Origin: Cloeon dipterum
Lineage: Eukaryota; Arthropoda; Insecta; Ephemeroptera; Baetidae
Direction: 5' to 3'
Length of the DNA: 64,000 bases
Assembly: GCF_949628265.1 (NCBI RefSeq)
Contig: NC_088789.1
Coordinates: forward strand, 25,475,883 to 25,539,882
Below, one piece after another: positions 23,023-37,200 of the stretch. Both the position numbers and the translations under genes were made by a program. The number at the start of each line of letters is the position of its first letter. Position 1 is the first letter of the stretch. The notes beneath the pieces were generated by a model. It did not search any database. It had not been told where the DNA came from and was given only the letters and a program-made list of their open reading frames with translations.

Positions 23023-26000
23023 TTTTACCCTTAAAAGACTTCTTTAGAGTTTTAAAAATAATTTTTTCAACTATGCAGATCCACGTTTTAATCAGTAGCA
23101 AATTAAAATCAACTTTAAGCCATTTAAAATAATTATTGCTTTATTGAAATACTTTTATTTTAAAATCTCCAAACGACTGTTGCGCTCAGACAGAAATCTC
23201 GTTTGAATGAACATTTTTAATTTACTGATGATTAATGTTTAAAAGAGATATCGATGACCAATAAAAAAAGTCAATAGCCTTCTATTGTGCAGCTTTTGGA
23301 ATCGATTTAGGCCGGGGCTGCATTCACGCGGTACGTGCCCGCTTTTCTAATCACGCGGCCGGGTCGTTAGATTGAATATTTGTTTTTGTTTTGGAGTGAT
23401 TACACTCAGCTGCGTGCGCGCCTTTCGATCGCTGGCCGTGACCTAAGACGCGATCTGCGTCGCCAAACGCGCGCTGCGAAAGGCGACCAATCCATTCCAA
23501 TTAGCATTTTTCCAAGCCAAAAACACTTCAAATTGAACAGCCTTGTGCGCCTGTCGAGCTGCTCAATGTCTCACGCATTTTTCACCATTAGAACGCAAAT
23601 TAATTCAGCTGGAAGAAGACAAGTTTGAATACAAAAAAAAAAATCGGCGTGAGTTGACCACAAAGACGGAAAACGGACAAAAAACGCAGGGTATTTTTCA
23701 TTTGGCCGGCACGTGATGACCGAGACCTCGTTTTGGGTTGATTTTTCTTTCGCCTATGAGTATACTACAATAAAAGTATCGAAGGAAAAAATATACAAAG
23801 CGTTAAATTGACTGCGAAAAACAATAATAATTATAAAAAATAGATTTAAATTTGTTCGTAACAACTAGGGAAGGCATTCTCAAGCAATACAAACCAAACA
23901 TAATTAGGAAAATTTAATAATAGTTTTTGTATGGTTTAATTTTTTTAAATTGTGCTCGAAAACGCCTTTTCTAGTAATTACAAGTCAATTTAATTTTTAA
24001 CTCTACCAAACTTCAAATAATATTTATTTCTTACTTAAATTTTGTTAGTTTTTTAATAAATCATTTATTTCCAAAATTACTTTGTTTGAAAAAGTGATGA
24101 ATATTTTGGAAAAATTGAGTTGCACACATACCTGATGTTAAAAACAAATATCGAATTGAATTTTTTGTTGGATTTTCCGAGTTTATTTTAAAACTTCCTT
24201 CTGTCAATTCCGATTGAGATGACTCAGACAAAGAAATACATTATTCTGGACACGGACGCTCTTGTCTGACCTCAAATTGTCCGCTTGTGAGTTTTAACCA
24301 TTTAAAGAAATGACACGCAAAAGCTAATCTCTTAATCTGAATATTAAAATCAAAAATTACTCACGCCATCCACCCTTGCATAGTTTATTTAAATAATGTT
24401 CAGTTATGTAATAAGAATCGAAACCTGCATGGAAAAATGCTGGGAAACGTCATTTCCTTTATGGCTCTTACATTCAAAGGCACTTGAAGTTCACCTTAGG
24501 ATAATTTTGAAAATGATTTTTTTACCATAAGTTAATTTCGGGGTAGTTTTGTTTTTTTTTGGAATGGAAAAGAAAGAAATTTTGTGTCGGATTTGCGCAA
24601 GTAAAAGCCTTTGGGCAAAAACAATACTCAAATTTAGAGATAAATTTAAAATAAACCATAAATTAATATAAATTGGAAGATTAAGTATGCCCGCATATTT
24701 TATTTCTATGCTACATCGTGACGGTACGTTGACAATTAACGTCAAATAAGCTTAGCGAAACTGACGAACCGTTCAAATAAATTAATCAAGAGATATTTAT
24801 TCTATTCTATGGTGTCGTTAAAAGGCTTTCATCAATTAACATAAAAATTTAATTAACTGCTAAGGTATGATTATGTAAAAACACCTTTGGCTTCTTTCCG
24901 AAGAATGTGGTTGCGCGTGCGGATTTGGTGTGCGCCGGTCATAAACTTAAATACCTCTTAAAAGAAGCGTGAAAATCATATAAAGCCTGTGTGTTATTCT
25001 TTCTTCCTCTGAGCTCGATGCAATAACATAAGTCTTTGTGTGCAAGCGAAATCGAAAGCGAATTGTCCGCGCTGAAAAGTGAAGCGTCATCTCTGTTTTA
25101 CATTTCCAAATGCCAGTTTGCAAAAAATAAACTGCACACATGGAGAGAGTTTTCATTATTTGCTTGCACAAGTCTGTTCACATTCGATTTTTTACGGTCC
25201 AGAAATGGAAAATGACAGCGTGGAAAGTTGTCACAAAGATCGGCTTTATTTATTGAGAAGGTCGAGCGCTAGATTTGCATAGTCAAATTTCCTTTTATTG
25301 AGTTGTAAAGTAACGGACAAGGCTGCATGTTTTGTCCTACTAGAGTCGCGAATCACAAGCCTATTCAGCATTTTTTTGGCAAAATTGCACACCTCAAAGA
25401 TTTTGTGAGTCATCGATCAAAGCTATCATTGAATTTAATTGGCAGCTAATTGCAATCAATATTTTTTTTCGGCCAATTAAAATTTTGCCCAGCAGTCAGC
25501 TATTTATTTTCAACAGCTGCTGTGACCCGCGGCCAGGGTCGACCTCCGTTTTTACCGTGATGCGTTTTTTTTGTGTATTTGGATGCGTTTGCCTCCGTAC
25601 AAATTACACGCCTCGAGGTTCGTTCACCTTTTTGAACCCTGAAAGACTGACTCTGAATCGGCCTTCGATTTTCCGTTTCATAGCGCGGAAGTGAAAATTG
25701 CCATAGACGTCGTGCGCTGCCTGAAAAAGGCATCCACGTCCGCAATTCGTATTTGCAAGTGCGATTAGCGCTCACGTGCCACAATGTGTCGTGCGTGTGC
25801 CTCGCTTACATAATTATTAGTCATAGAAGATACAGATGCCGGAAGAAAACATCATATTTGCTCATTTGAATCTTTAATTCTTAATTGATTTTTTCTATCG
25901 AATTTGTTCTACATTTGTTTGAATTTTAAAAAAGGAACTATTTGTCAATTTTAAATTATTAATTTGAATATTTTTTGTTTTAAGTTGTGGTGAAATTAAA

Positions 26001-26144
26001 TTTATACAAACTTGGGACCCAGTGTGTTGTCAGATTTGCCAATTCTTTTATGAACATTGTGCAATTGTTACTATCTTTTAAATTCAGGAATTTAAAATAA
26101 AGGGTTTTGTTGCAATAATAGAAATTTGGGGAGGAAAAGTAGGC

Positions 26145-26235
26145 ACTCCAAATCCCTTCAGTCGAGACGAGTCTAACAGTGGGTAGTTTTTGTAATTCTG
26201 ATGCTTAGAACCCGAGATTCAGAGTTGGGAATTTT
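26145..26235 (+). repeat. GACGAGTCTAACGGTG-family repeat (solo)
   Basis: Contains GAGACGAGTCTAACAGTGGG and the trailing CTGATGCTTAGAACCCGAG motif. Direct orientation and single. Confidence 0.6.
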
Positions 26236-27022
26236 AACAAAAAATTAATAAAGTTGAAAAATGCATATTTTCGACTTTTTTGAGGTATAATTTCTCGAAA
26301 ACTAAAATTTCTCACATGTCAGGGAACAACTTTTAAGCACATTTTTTTCTGTTTGATCGGGTTCTGGTTATTTTTTTTAATTGCAACACGGGAAGATGAG
26401 ATATTGATGTCTCAAAATTTCAAAAATGGTCCCGTAAAACTCGTAATACCATTTTAATGACGCAATCTACTAGTTAAGACTGATTTCTGGTGTAAATTAC
26501 ATTGCGTTTGCAAATTTTGTCCTCCGAACCGTGACATTTAATTAATTAATTAATTTTCTTGATACCCTTACGATCAATCACAGCTATCTTAAATTAGAAA
26601 AGTTTTCTAGATATATTTGACTGGAAAATTAAAATATTATTAGGTAAAGCAATTGATATATCTTAACTTATTTTAACCTAAATAAATGAGATACTCATTC
26701 ACCTAAAATCCCAATCAGTCTGGCAGTCGTGATCGTGGTTTAAAAATAATTTCAATGCAAGCGCAGTCTCTAAAGGTCCACAAGGCATGTTTTAATTGCC
26801 ATTTTTACAGATTAGACACCGAATTTTTATAATTTCTTGGCCAACCTCCAGATGTTATCTGTTTTTCCCCCACTATGTAGAGGATATTAATTTGCAGAGC
26901 AAAACTTAGAGCTAATTGTAAGTGAGAGTTAAACAGCTGAACACTTAAACTCACACACACTCAGCTATTAAATCAAATCGAGTTACGGTCGAGGATACTC
27001 GAAAAAAGAATAGCCGTGCGCT

Positions 27023-27025
<3 letters not shown>

Positions 27026-27062
<37 letters not shown>
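27026..27062. repeat. (CA)n microsatellite
   Basis: About 18 uninterrupted CA units. Confidence 0.95.
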
Positions 27063-27065
<3 letters not shown>

Positions 27066-28225
27066 CGGCTCCAAGGTGAATTATAAATTTTCTTGTGAAA
27101 CTCTCTCACTCTAGACCAGCTCGGCGCGGCGCAGCGCTGGTCAACGTGCTTGCTTGCTGAGTGCATTTCTTAATCACAACAAGGATTGCACTTTGAGCCT
27201 TGTTCCAATAGCACACTTCTGCATTGCCAATTAGATCTCCGCACGCCCGAATTTGCACTGCTCCTCAAAACAATCAAATTAAAAAATAGACACAGAAAGC
27301 GTACAAATTAATTTTTTTATATTTTCAAACTAGTTTTTATTAAATTTAGAGGGAAATTGTTTAACACCAATTTTCAGTAAGTGAAAAATATTTCAATTTT
27401 TTTACCGTTGTAACCGCTGAGATAATTCGCAAGTAAAAAGACGCTAATTGACGAGGCAAACACTCGATTTATTCGAGTAAACAGTGTGCTCACGGTCCCG
27501 TTGGCGATCGTCGGCCGGCACAGCTTTCTTGAGAAAGCAAGCAGAGCAGCATTTTGCGTGTCGTCTTTGAACTATGAAGGTGAATAAGAAAACCGCAAAT
27601 GCGTTTTTTTTCTATTTCTGCAATGCCTTTCGCGAACGCTGCAGCTGTGGATACGCGTTTAATTAAGTTGTGAGTGTATTAATAGAAATAGAGAAAAATA
27701 AAATACAATGAATCGTGCCTACGACGGCATTGACCGTTTACACTTGCAAATTGCGTCCTCAACGACTTCGATTTATTTGCTTAATGAACACCTTCAATGG
27801 AGAAACGCGCGCATGCTTGTTAAATGAGCTGAGAAAACGGGACAGAAAAACTTGTATGTAATGCTGTGGTTTGGAGCTGCATAAAAAATTGTGAATTGCA
27901 ATTACTGTAATTGCTGCGTGCGAAAGGTAAAAGTGAACTAGAATACCAACAGTAATTTTTTACTTAGAATGCATAATATACAAAAAGAAATACTACCAGC
28001 TTACAGCATTTAAAAAGAATTCGGGTTAAGTGTGATTTTAGGTTTAAAGTTATTTGAAAGAGAAACCTTTTCTGATTGATCTTTAGACATTTGTGTCCCA
28101 CTTCTAGTCAGTAAAATCGATGTTAACGGGTTATTGCGCGTTTTACTAAATATACGTGCGTGTTCCATTTGGCAGGCGCCGATCCACCGGAACTGCAAGG
28201 AATGCTCTTCGCCTGAAGCCTCAGC

Positions 28226-31200
28226 ATGGTGTTGGTTTCAGCAGCCGCCGTCTCCAGCTTCTTCCTCGCCACCGCCGCTTTCTTCCGCGGATTCACCGAG
28301 CCGACCACCACCAACAGACCCACTCTCAGACCCATCGTTCCGGTGCGTATTAAATTTTAAATCCCAACCCCTTCAGCACAGGGTTATGATTTTTTTTTTA
28401 AATAAAAACAAATTAAACCTATATATGGTATATGTTTGCTTCTGCACATAAAATATGGTCACAAATTAACCAAAACAAGTTTTTGTCTGATTAAAAAATG
28501 ACGTAGAACAAATTAAAGACGTTTTTAAACGTTTTTCACCAAAAATCGAGAAAAATGCGACTTAAAATTCTTTGTTATTTTTCTTGCTGCTGGAGAGTCA
28601 GCAAAACCTTATAAGAAATTCCTTTTTTCCCACGTCTCTCTGAATTTTTCTTTTTGAAAATGATCTTTTTCAAGGAAAACTTCTGCAAAAACTTTGCGGC
28701 AACCAATTTTTTAATCAGATGATGTGTTCCTCTCCTCGGCTTTTAGACCTTTTTTGTATCAAGGTCGTTTAGTGTCGCTCTCATATATAATGTGGCGAAA
28801 AAGCTGATGGGCTACTCTGTTAGCAGGAATTCCTCGCCGGCTAATTATTTGCAAAACAAACAGCAAGTCGGGAAACGAAAACACGCCTGTGGAATTTATT
28901 ATCACTTTCTGTTTATCCAAGTTAATTTTTTCTCCAAAGCAATAACCATTTCCGATTTCAAAAGCCAATTAAAAAATGCTATGTTTAATTTTGAAACGTA
29001 AGATTTATTGGGCAAAACAAAAAATAGTTTGTCTCTAAAACTTACAATTTCCTTAAGGAAGCAAGAAAATGAGCAATTTATTTTGCCACCGCATGAATAG
29101 ACTAAATTTTCGTTCGCTCTCAGCTCAGAAACAATCACACACACGCACTTGAAGATGAGCAACAACAACAGCACTGCTATTCGACATTATTACCGTGAAC
29201 TCACGATTATTTTCGTTTGCAAAACACGCACACGCTGATTACCGTTCGGCAAACTGTCTTATTGTTAGAATATTGATTGTGTAACAATGCGAGCCGTTGG
29301 AACGTTTGCGAGATGCCCCTTACGCGTCCTCGAATGCCTCACACACCATCGCTATAAATATAGAATTTAGAACACTATACTCTCTTGATAAAAATTTAAA
29401 ATTGCTTCTTGATAATGTTCAAGTTCAATTGAATATTCATGAAGATTAGAATCACCACAATAGCAAATAATTTTTAAAAATTGGAATTAAAATTTAAAAA
29501 AGAAGGCGTGGCACGTCTTGCAGAGCACGGAAAACTCGTAAAATGTTTTAAATTATCTCTATATTTGCTTGGATTTTCAGGCATTACCAAATTACTGTTT
29601 TTTGCTGGACTAATCTACTTGAAAATGCTTAAAACTATTCAAAACCAATGATTCGGTGCTCATTTGAAAGTTGGAACATCATAATCAGCCCTAGAAAAAT
29701 AATAAATATTATGATCAATTTTGTATTTTGGATGATGTGCTTGAACTGAAGTAAAATGTTTTTAAAACAATTATTTTAAAGCAGAAAACAACCAATTATT
29801 TATTAACCTTTTTAAACTATGGCCTTGAATGGAGCTGCAATCGTGCCACTAATATGAAAGCACTAGCTTTTCTCGTTCTGCGAGTGAGGAAGTTTACCGA
29901 GTGCATATTAACGAGGCATTGTGTGGAGTGGAAGCAGCCTTGTTGGTCCAATTTGCGGTCCAGCCGCAGAATTTCAGGGTTTGTCATTGGCACTTCACGC
30001 CTACAGCCTACTCGTATTACGGTGGATTTGCTTTTTAAAAAAAAACGCGTTAGAAGCGCCGTGACTCCTGACCCGCGCACTTTGTCAAGCGTGGAAGGCC
30101 TTGCGTCGATTGCCAAGGGTCAAGAAGAGTATTCGAACGGATTTTTAACAGTTTCCAGCTTAATTGAAACAATCAAGGAAGCTTTTGTTTTATCTCTCTT
30201 CCCGTTTTTAATTTCGTGACTTCTGAATGCATGCATAAATGCGATTAAAGGCCGACAGAGAGATATGGACAGGAATGTGAAAGATGGGAGGAAAACAAGA
30301 ATCTCTCCTTGAAAGTGCCATCCGCCTCTTCATCGGCGTCGGCTGATGAATAATTTATGCTCAGAGAAAGAAATCCTGCAAGACGAGTCACCTGAGAAAA
30401 GTGAAAATAAAATAAAGAAAAGAATGGTGTCGCGAGGAGAGATGAATGTTTGCTGTGAAACGGAGTCTCGGATCGCTAGCTCGGCCAAAGAACCTGCTTC
30501 TTAATGACTATATTATGCATCCAAAATCCGTCGAGTTTTTAAATTAGAAAACTGATTAAAATTAAAAAAAAAAACTTTTTTGATTGGGCTCAAACGAAAC
30601 CGACCTGATCCGAGATATTTTAATTGTGTCTTTGGATTACGGATTATGATTGAATATAATATATTTTTTACATTTTCCACTTGGCTCCGCTTCATTTTTC
30701 TTGGTGTGTGAGAAACAAGAGGTTTTTTTAGAACCTCTGCACAGCACTTCCCGTGGACTGTGAGCTATTTGAACATTTCGAGTCACTAAACTAACCACTT
30801 TTTGCCATCTCTGACATTGGGTACTGCTCAAATATCTCTCATTGCTTTGACACGCCTTAACATTGCGAGCCAACGGGCTGGTTAGCAGTCAACATCCGAA
30901 AGATAATGCACGGTACCGAAAAGATAGAAAAGATTTTCGGGATGGCAATCTATCGATCAATTTTCCTATTTATTTTGACACCTATACAATTTGTTATGTT
31001 GTCGTTTTCCTTTCAACTCAACGCCAGGCCAGAGGCGAACAAAGAGCCGCTAATTTCGCGCGAATTAATATTAATGACAAGCGGCAATATTGTTTTTCTG
31101 AGTCGAGGAAGCATCTTTTCTTCTCGCGCCTCATTTGCATTCAAATAAAGAAGCGCTGCCGACGAGGAACGGCTGATCTGGTTGACAGAAAAGTTTAGCA

Positions 31201-34200
31201 ACCACGCCAACAGGTCCAACACTTGCATTAATCCAAGGCCGATGGCGCCCAAACGACGTTACGTGCCAACGAAGGGAAGCTACCGCGGTCCAGGAAGCGT
31301 TCTGCGCCGACAAAACTCGTTTTGACTATCGCATATACGGGGATTATAAACAGTGGATCTTTTTTTTTTAAATTTACCTCGCTAATGTGTAAAGTCATAA
31401 AAACAGCACTTCAACTTGTTTTTATGAGCGACAAAAACTCAGAAGCAATGAATGAAACTTATTTATTAAAGCCACACCAGCGACCAATCCCAGAATATTT
31501 TCGGATTGTAGCAAAATTTGCGTTTTGCAAAGATCGAATAATATCAACTCAGAAGGATCGTAAATTTCTTTCACGTTTCTAACGCAAAAATGGTTTCTTT
31601 GGAACATTCCAACGTTAATTTAATAAATTGGAGAGATTTGAGGAAAAATCTAGTGAAATTTAATGTTAAAACAGATTCAAATTGCATAAAAGTAAATTTA
31701 ATTTTAAACAGAACAAACTTAAATGGTTCGAAATTGATGAATAATAAATCTAGGAGTAGCTTTAAAACCGTGCAAATTTATAAAATGTAAAAATTTAAGT
31801 GCGTTCAATGAAAAGTTTGAATTTTTTCGAATAAATTCGAAATATTTTGTCAGTTATCAAAACAATCATTTTCCCTATATGAAACTAAATTTTCGGTTCA
31901 ATAGCCAGCATTTAAAATTCCGATTTAAGCTGGTTCATGGGAATCAATCTTAAAAAAATAAATAATTGTTCTTAAAACCTGATTTTCAGCTCCAGTTTTT
32001 TTAAAGAGGAATAAATTATTAAAGCGATTCCTTTGGTTACGAACCAAACAAGATGATACATAATTAAAAGTTGATTTAGCAACATGAAACCATTTTATTT
32101 TCTTGTCTTCTCCGCTATGGGAAAAGGAAAAAAAGGAATCTCGTGTGTCTGTATACTTTTCTAATTGTTCACCTCCGCCCACTAATGCAGAAGATTACAT
32201 GTATTTTTGTAATTGTACGTGTGTCAGACCGAAATTGCACGTTAGTATTGTTTTCGAGAGCTAAATTATTGTTTCGCCAAATAGCAAACTCATTTGTATT
32301 CTGTCAGACGTGCGTTTCGCGAAACGCCTTTTCCGCGTTTGTCTTCTTCTTCTTCGCCGCGGGACGGCAGATTACTTCTCGAAATCCACACCGCAATAAT
32401 AATTACTCCTGAATCGTCTTCTGAACTGCAATACAAGGATGTTGGCTAATTGATCCTGGGAACAAATGTGTATTTCGCGACCTTCTTGCCGCTTGATTAA
32501 TCCCGAAAATTGGATTGCTTATCGAAATCGCTCTAGTGTGAGGCCGAAACTTGATAATCTTGACGACGTGCCGTGGCAGGATAACATTTTAGTATTAATT
32601 AAAACGCGGGCGTGGAATTTTCTAATGGCGTCTGCTCAAAAAGGCAAAGATTAATTCAACAGATATTTCACAGATTACGTCACTTTTGCTTAAATCGGCT
32701 TAATTTGACGTTTTTCTTTCCCAACAATCTCGACGGTTGTATTTGAACAAAACGAATAATTGGCTATTTCCATCATGTGACGGCATTGACCTTCGACTCC
32801 GACCGAAAGGGTAAACGCTGCCTCCCGAAATTATTTTTTCCTAAGGCGGAAAGCGGCGTTTTTTTTCTTTTATCAATTTGCACAAGAATTTCGCAAGCCG
32901 CAGCGCCGGCTGAGCGCGTTATCTGGTCCAAATTTAAATTTGTAATGCCCATTGTGCAGCTTGCGCGTGGGACAGACGCGTGAGCAATTGCGCTGAAAGT
33001 GTCATAATTTCCATAATTCCCCAGACATTGTTTGCTGATTTGAGCTGCGGTAAACGGCGCGTGAGAAATGAGCGCGATCAGGTGACGGCAGCAGAGTGCG
33101 AAAAAAAATGACGAAGGCAACAAACGAAATGAGCTGAGCACAGTTCTCGCCCAGGAAAGAAAGTATTGTGACCTTTCAAAACGCTCTTTTGGCATTGGTG
33201 CACTTCATTTATCACAAAGTCACAATCGAATTGCGCAGTTTCTCTCAGGAACTAGTGTGATTGTTAATTGGACTATTAATTTTAAACGGTCGGCAATTAA
33301 TTCTTAGTTCTCATTCGTCATAAAACCCTTGAATAAGCAAGAATGAAGAAATACGAGCAGATCAAGTACATAAAATTGCACCAAATTTTACAATTTTTTC
33401 CATTTATTCAGCCCAGTTCAGATATAAATTTTCATGTTTACGAAAAGTCGGTGTTGTAATTCTTTTAAATGTTTTCGGCTATTTATTCCATGCAAAATAA
33501 CAGACTGAATTGAAATAAAGTAGCACATGACATATTATATCAATTTATCAACTTTATTAATGTCAGCTTTCAACGGTATTCCAATCAGAAAACATATTCA
33601 AAATATTTATTTTGCAAGGAAATGATGATTAAGATGATCTTATCCTAAAATTCGTAAAATTCGCTATAAATGGCAATTTTAGGATTAAAAACCAACACTC
33701 TTTTTTCAATTTTTATGGGGTTTAAAAAGTGTTGAAGGGGCCAAGCTTCAGCTATCTAGGGGAGGTCATGACGAGTCAAACGGTGTGTGGTTTTTGTAGA
33801 TCTGATGCTTAGAAGCCAAGATTTGGTGAATTGTATTTTTCATTCCGATACCATACTAATAAAAAACAGTATGTCAACTAAATCTAGAGTTCCAATAGTC
33901 ACAAAAACAAAAACTGCATACCGTTCAACTCGTCGTAACATTTTATGATGCGCTAAAGTGGTTAAAAGGCGTGATACACTCAATTCCGTTGTGCAGTGAG
34001 GTGTAAACAATAAAAAAATTGAAAAATATATTGTTTTTAGGTTGGAAAAAGAGGTTTGAAGGGGTGTCACCCTTAGAATACTTTAGATATTTAGGGGAGG
34101 TTTAGACTAGTCTATTTGTGTTTGGTTTTTGTAAATTTGATCATTAGAAGCTGAGAGGTTTGGGCGTTAGAACATTTTCAAAAACCTGACAACAACGTAA

Positions 34201-37200
34201 TTTTCGTTGTTTTTCTTTTTAATTAAAACTTGTGCCACAGCCAATCCAGATTTTGTTGTTTCTGGATCGAATTTTTGTGCTTTACAAAACGGTAATGTCT
34301 AAATTAAAAAATTATGCAGCCTTTGGTTTCCAAATTTGATTTTAAATTTGAAAATCTGAATTTAGCAACCTTGACTTTTGGCCTACCGATTTAAGATCAA
34401 CAGGAAAGTTATTTGTATTGACGAGACAAGTTCATCGGTGTCAGAATTTTTGTTCTATGTTCTATGACGACCCTGGACAAAGTTTCGTCACACAAAATCC
34501 GGAAAATTTTACTTTGAAACTCTCGCAAAGCTCGCAAAAAATGGTAAATTCAGGATTTTTGCAACGGTTTTTTAAGTCCCAAAAAATAATCAAAATCACT
34601 TTATCCCAGGACAACTTTCTCTACTGCTTTCAAAGATATAAATTTGCTCTAATTTGTCTTCCTTTTTTATATGAATCAATTTTAATATCTTGACAACTTC
34701 AGAAAACGCAATTTTCCCATTTAATTGATCATTATCGCTTCATCTCCATCTTTCTGCTTGATTGAAATTGCAGTTGAATCTACGTTTCGGCATCCCTGCT
34801 GTTGACCACTTGGAGGAGGAGGCGACCAACAATCACAATGCGATTCCGTCATCGTCGTCGATTTCAACGAGCAGCGTGTCGATAGCGCACGGCACGCACC
34901 ACGTGCACCACACGGTGGCCCACCACGACGGCAACCTCTTCACGTCACGGCTCGACAACATCGACATGGACCGCATCCTGAACAACCGCCGTCTCGTGCA
35001 CAACTACGTCGGCTGCGTCGTCGGCAAGAAACCCTGCACCGCCGAGGGCAAGGAATTCAAACGTAAGAGCATTTCTCTTCTCTTCTCCTTTAGTTTTTTT
35101 AAAATGACAGTTTTAAAAGGTAAAAATAAAAAGAAAACAACACTTAAACACAAGAGACAAAATAAACAAATGGCATTAAAGGCCAAACTCGTGCCCCTTA
35201 CATTTCAGGTTCTGAGCCACAGTGGAAATTAGTCACTCTGGCACGGATTTTGATCGTAAAACACGAAATTGTACAACCATCTGCGCCTAATGTCGAGGAT
35301 AAATTTGCACCAGACAACATTAAAAATCTCCCACGTTGTCCTTGTTGAGTCTATAGTCGGTTAGTCTTATTTTTGAACGTTTCCCGAGAAATCTCCTAGA
35401 CTATTATCTCAAAAACCATGACAAATATTTTAATCAAACGCTACAGAGCGTGAAAATGGTGATTTTTCCACCATCTCTATCATTTATGCGCATCTCAAGG
35501 TTGAAGATGAAGCTTAAAAAATAATACAAAACACAATGTGAGAAAAGGCAGTTCGAATACTCATAAATCAGATCAAAATCATCGTCAAAATAAAGAATGT
35601 ATTATTGCGTCTTAATAAAAAATACTAGGATATATATATTTTCGCGTGATCTATGACTCTAAAAGTGAAAGAAACCTGTTTTGGCGTGGTGCGTCAACGT
35701 TGACCGCGAGGCGCCGGGCATTGGGGCCAAATTACGTTGGTTGGAAAGGTCACGTTCGAGACCCTGACGTACCGCCGGAAAATATCGCCAGTGAACCCGC
35801 TTGTTATTATACATTTGATGCCGCGTTTTGAGTGCTCCTGTGCAAGGTTGATCCGATCGTTGATCAAAATGTTATATAACAAAAAATGTGCGTATTTCCT
35901 TTAAATTATTTCAGCGCGGCTTGGAGTAATAATTATAGTATTTTTTTTGTTCAAAACAGTGGCATTGAGAGGCCAACTTTCAACAAAACGCCCTGGGTAT
36001 ATTTTATGCCGATCCAGTTCGTAAAAAAATATGATTAAGAGCAAATAGATATTTTCTTTATCTAAAAGAATGAATGTAGATCCTAGATTTTAGAGAACAA
36101 TCTCACCATGCATAAATCGTAAATTTCTAGAATTCGGGTCATCTCTTGTCGATAAAATCGAGGTTTAGAAGCGCCCGGGGCGCAAACGACGATTATTGAG
36201 CGATTCCCCTCTAATTTCTCGCTGCTAATTGTTATATGCCGACTCATCTCGCGCCGGCAGCAAAACGCATCTCGGCAATTTGCAAATTTCCGCAGACGAC
36301 GGCGGATGATTCGCCACACTTTTTGCCCAACTCGTTGGCCTCGACAAGCGAGCGCGTACACGAAAAAATTCACCGCTTAATGCACGGAGATTTTAAGTTG
36401 CAGTACCCAAGAGCAAAGCAAACTCCTCTCTGTGCGCACCAATGCAAATAAAACGAATAATTTAGTCACGGTTTCATTAACAAACAATTAACGTAAAAGC
36501 TAGTTGAAATTTTAATTGGCAAAGAAAAAAAGATAATTACGCTACTGGGTTTGAAAATCAGACTCCACTTCTCAGATTTTGCACAGCCAGTAATTAAATG
36601 ATTAAAAAAAATTAGCAAAATTTATCCAGATGATGGTTTGCTATATATTTTCTCATTTTTACTAGCTGTACAATCATAGACAATGTTTTCATACCATCTA
36701 GAAATTTATTTTCTAATTTAATATCTTTAAAAATTAAAGTTTTGGACCTTGCGGGGAAAATTGGAATAAAATAAATAATTTTCACGAATAATATTACGCC
36801 ATTTATATTTTGAAAATCACCTTCAAAAGCTCTCACTAAATTCCATTGACGTTTTATTGGCGGTAAAATTTGTCGCCAGCCCATTTGGCATGTAGCAGCC
36901 AGCGTTAATTATTTTCCTTCGAGGAAATGATGGAGCGCGGGCTCTTTCTGCAGCATTAGAATGCACAGTGCGTGGTCGCCCGCCAGTTGGGTGAAGGTCG
37001 TTTTTGTTGTTGAGAGGAGCCAGCAGCCGCAGCCAGCCAACGCAGAATGGAAAAAACAATCTTCTCGTAACAAATACATAATGTTGAAAACCGATAATCG
37101 AGTGGCGCCGCCGCCGCCGCAGATTTTGTAACACTATTAATCTAGAAAACAAGCTGGTTTGTAAACTAGAAGTAGTTAAAGTAGGCCAACAATTAGAATA

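Larger units (their letters stand above)
19901..28175. other. AsnS to CSP-D intergenic region
   Basis: No coding exon seen. It holds the AsnS poly(A) signal, the AsnS exon-8 fragment, three copies of the GACGAGTCTAACGGTG repeat, an A-tract (23001-23022), a CA microsatellite (27026-27062), and a possible 5' non-coding exon of CSP-D ending at 22926. Open frames here are short and lack family features. Confidence 0.5.

Noticed and set aside
29854-30219. 121-codon plus-strand open frame in CSP-D intron 1
   Set aside because: No recognisable domain, no promoter or splice context, and an overlapping frame on the other strand; probably chance.
35740-35790. GGTTCGA-like box suggesting a tRNA
   Set aside because: No A box, anticodon arm or acceptor stem could be built around GTTCGAGACC.
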